DNA of 64,000 bases from Desarmillaria ectypa (Eukaryota; Basidiomycota; Agaricomycetes; Agaricales; Physalacriaceae), in the NCBI GenBank assembly GCA_030407005.1, contig JAUDYN010000005.1, positions 3,782,001-3,846,000 of the forward strand. The letters run 5' to 3'. Position 1 is the stretch's first letter. Each line of letters opens with the position of its first letter. The notes below the pieces were generated by a model. The model had not been told where the DNA came from, searched no databases, and was given only the letters and a program-made list of their open reading frames with translations. A program made the position numbers and the translations under genes. Of this stretch, positions 61,948-64,000 are shown one piece after another.

Positions 61948-62259
61948 AAATGCGACTGTATATTCTATTTCGTCTTCTTTGCCTTTTGGCCCTTTTGTTG
62001 GTTTAGGATTTCAAGTCGGTACCATTTAAATGACGGAACAATTGCATACCGTCCTCATTTGCGTAATTTTGAGTGTGATGGTATCATTCTCTGTATCCTC
62101 GTTGATATTTTACCCCTTCATTCTTCAGTCTCCTTGACGATCTGTTTCGAAACAAGATCCGGTCGCTTGGACCGTGCACCTTGTACAAAGATTCTGATTG
62201 AGCTTGTCAAGATTCTGTCTGTTATGCATGTAAACACACTACGTGTAAATCACTGCAGA
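61948..62259. other. Intergenic region, 0.3 kb
   Basis: 3' flank of the CFEM gene. Nothing else recognised. Confidence 0.4.
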
Positions 62260-63500
62260 ATGATACATTACCTGTCCCATGCATGATCGCAACGTCCCGA
62301 ATATCTATGCGGGCAAGCGTACATGTGCCTACGCCAAATATATACGACCATACACTGCTCCATCCACTCAAATGCGCACGAATCCCGTCTACGAGAATCA
62401 CCATGTCAACGTTGACAGATGGAATGTGGGGCACACGACGGCAGAGACGCATGAATGATTGTCGATGTAGTAAAGGTCTAGTACTAGAGTCTTTGCTATA
62501 CGGCATTGATTCCGACTTGCACAGAAAGAAGCCTGTAGAAATAGCACTTTGACCATCTTCTTCTCTGGCATCGCTGTCACTTTCGCCTCCTTCTTCGTCC
62601 TCGTTGGGCATCACCGCTGACAAAAGATCAGGAGGACTCTTACCTGGAAGTATGCCGGCGCATAGCATAGCGATGATTATCGCAAGGAATGGCCCAGTGG
62701 GTATGTTAGTCTGAAACTGCGTGAGCGGATTTGGATACAGAAGAGTTTCGTTTTGGAGTTTTAAAACAGGTTAAAGGAGCAAAACCCTTCCTGGACGAGA
62801 GGGAACTGTGGAGCTTACTACAAACGGCCGGTAAGACAAATAAAAGACCGGGTGACGCTTGAAGAGAGGCTGTGCTGCAATTGCAATGAGTCCAGCAGAG
62901 AAAAATGCATACCCTGCTGTTGCAGCCACCATCTGCAGCGCGAGGTGCGTTGTGAGAGAGAGGGACCTCATATGCTACTCACCTTCACAGTCATAGCCCT
63001 AGCACCAGTTTGTTTCTTTGTTGCACCGAGCCTAAATGGCCGACTCAACGGCCTCCGCCTTTGAGTGTAATACATAATATGCCTTATCGTTGTCAGAACA
63101 GACTTGGATGAGCACCCATTCAGTGCGACCGTCCTCGATCTACGGTCGTACAATGGTAAGGTTGAAGTCGCCTCGCCCCTCACGGGCAGACGGATGCGAC
63201 CTGCGATGCCAGCAGCCTCAGCGATAGGCCCTATCGAGTCGTTAATGCGACGTCGTGGCCATGATACTCGCTCATGTCGGCTTCGGTCTGGACCGATCTG
63301 ATTGTAATGCGTTCCAAGTTCCGCCGTATCGATTGACAAGACACGCCACCGATGTCAAGGCTATTGACCAATCCAACGAAGAATTCCATCAACCTTCGCA
63401 TGAGAGTGAAGTCTGAATGGTAGTAGATGGAACGATCCTCTGGAAGGGCTACATCTTGTGTGTGTTCGTACGTCCCTCTACCTCTCGCCAGCAATTCGTA
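62260..63500 (-). CDS. Unresolved minus-strand gene, partly membrane protein
   Basis: Several minus-strand frames line up with plausible introns: LPLYDRRSRTVALNGCSSKS and IMYYTQRRRPLSRPFRLGATK ending AMTVK, then a gtgagt intron, MVAATAGYAFFSAGLIAIAA (a membrane helix) with QPLFKRHPVFYLSYRPFVV, then PTGPFLAIIIAMLCAGILPG (second helix), then an acidic loop (PNEDEEGGESDSDAREED). This suggests a multi-exon membrane protein whose family I do not recognise. Start, stop and splice sites are not fixed; coordinates are approximate. Confidence 0.4.
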
Positions 63501-64000
63501 AAGCCATGGTCATCGGAGGACAGTAGAAGGTATCGACAGCATTCTCCAGCCCTCAAAAGATTTGCATCGCATTAGATTTAGGCGGGGAGGCTTTTGAGGG
63601 CAAGAGCGTAGTCAGGGCAGGTATGAGAGCCGGCGGTGAACCAGCTGATGGCGTTATTCGTACGCCTCTCTCTCCATATCGTCCTTGCCAATTGTTACTT
63701 CCAAACACCAGTGTCGTCGTTTGGGGTAGGCCACTAACGGGTAGGCAGGAAGCATGGTGGTTGTGGAAGTGCCATTACGAAAAAGATACAATGGCCACAG
63801 AGCTGGGCGTGTGGTAGTACCGATACCATAGCTGCGAGTTTGCACGTTTGTCTCCGTCCCCTTGAAGATGTGATGCGCATAACGTGACGGTCCTATAAAG
63901 AGCATATCATTCTCTTTGGCCCAGCGCAAACATCCATCGAGAACGTCCCGAAAAACCGACACCAGGACGAGACCTCGTCGACATTGGCGGCCTTTCCTTC
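63501..64000 (-). other. Window edge, possible 5' part of a minus-strand gene
   Basis: A minus-strand frame at 63654-63962 reads MSVFRDVLDGCLRWAKENDM, then LFIGPSRYAHHIFKGTETN and so on, protein-like but without a known motif. It could be an upstream exon of the gene to its left or a separate gene running off the window. Confidence 0.25.

Overview
The window looks like nuclear DNA of a mushroom-forming basidiomycete (Agaricomycetes). Genes are dense and carry many short introns of about 50-60 bp. A Clp1 (clampless-1) type gene, a CFEM protein, a GMC oxidoreductase and a fungal adenylate-forming reductase are present. All gene models below are splice models I read by eye from the sequence; no searches were run.

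Left flank (1-10.4 kb), conserved genes: the 5' end of serine palmitoyltransferase LCB1 (minus), autophagy kinase ATG1 (plus), SPOUT-type protein-arginine methyltransferase SFM1 (minus, with a 10-nt micro-exon), a large Ser/Pro-rich protein of unknown function (plus), and a Clp1-like regulator (minus). From 10.4 to 13.9 kb there is no convincing gene, but there are old diverged direct repeats.

Central accessory block (13.9-58.3 kb): a cytochrome P450, an intact secreted carboxylesterase and a truncated copy of it, a DAHP synthase (first step of the shikimate pathway, with a 4-nt micro-exon), a DHA2-type MFS transporter, a zinc alcohol dehydrogenase, an aryl-alcohol-oxidase-like GMC flavoprotein, an adenylation-thiolation-reductase (A-T-R) enzyme with an extra N-terminal domain resembling chorismate lyase (UbiC), a phenol-hydroxylase-type FAD monooxygenase and an SDR. 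Together these read as a biosynthetic cluster for an aromatic, chorismate-derived metabolite. My inferred route: DAHP synthase raises shikimate flux, the UbiC-like domain makes 4-hydroxybenzoate, the A-T-R part reduces it to the aldehyde, ADH/AAO/SDR set the redox level, P450 and FAD monooxygenase hydroxylate, and the MFS pump exports. Next come a histidine-acid-phosphatase-like membrane protein with an altered RHG motif, a decayed SDR, a small membrane protein and an unassigned protein that may be mitochondrial.

The block is flanked by an inverted duplication. The DAHP synthase, repeated promoter module and esterase on the left (17.0-23 kb, minus strand) reappear at 54.2-58.3 kb on the plus strand, there as pseudogenes.

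Right flank (58.6-64 kb): mitochondrial calcium uniporter MCU, a broken copy of mitochondrial ribosomal protein bL28m, a CFEM GPI-anchored protein, and one or two unresolved minus-strand genes at the edge.
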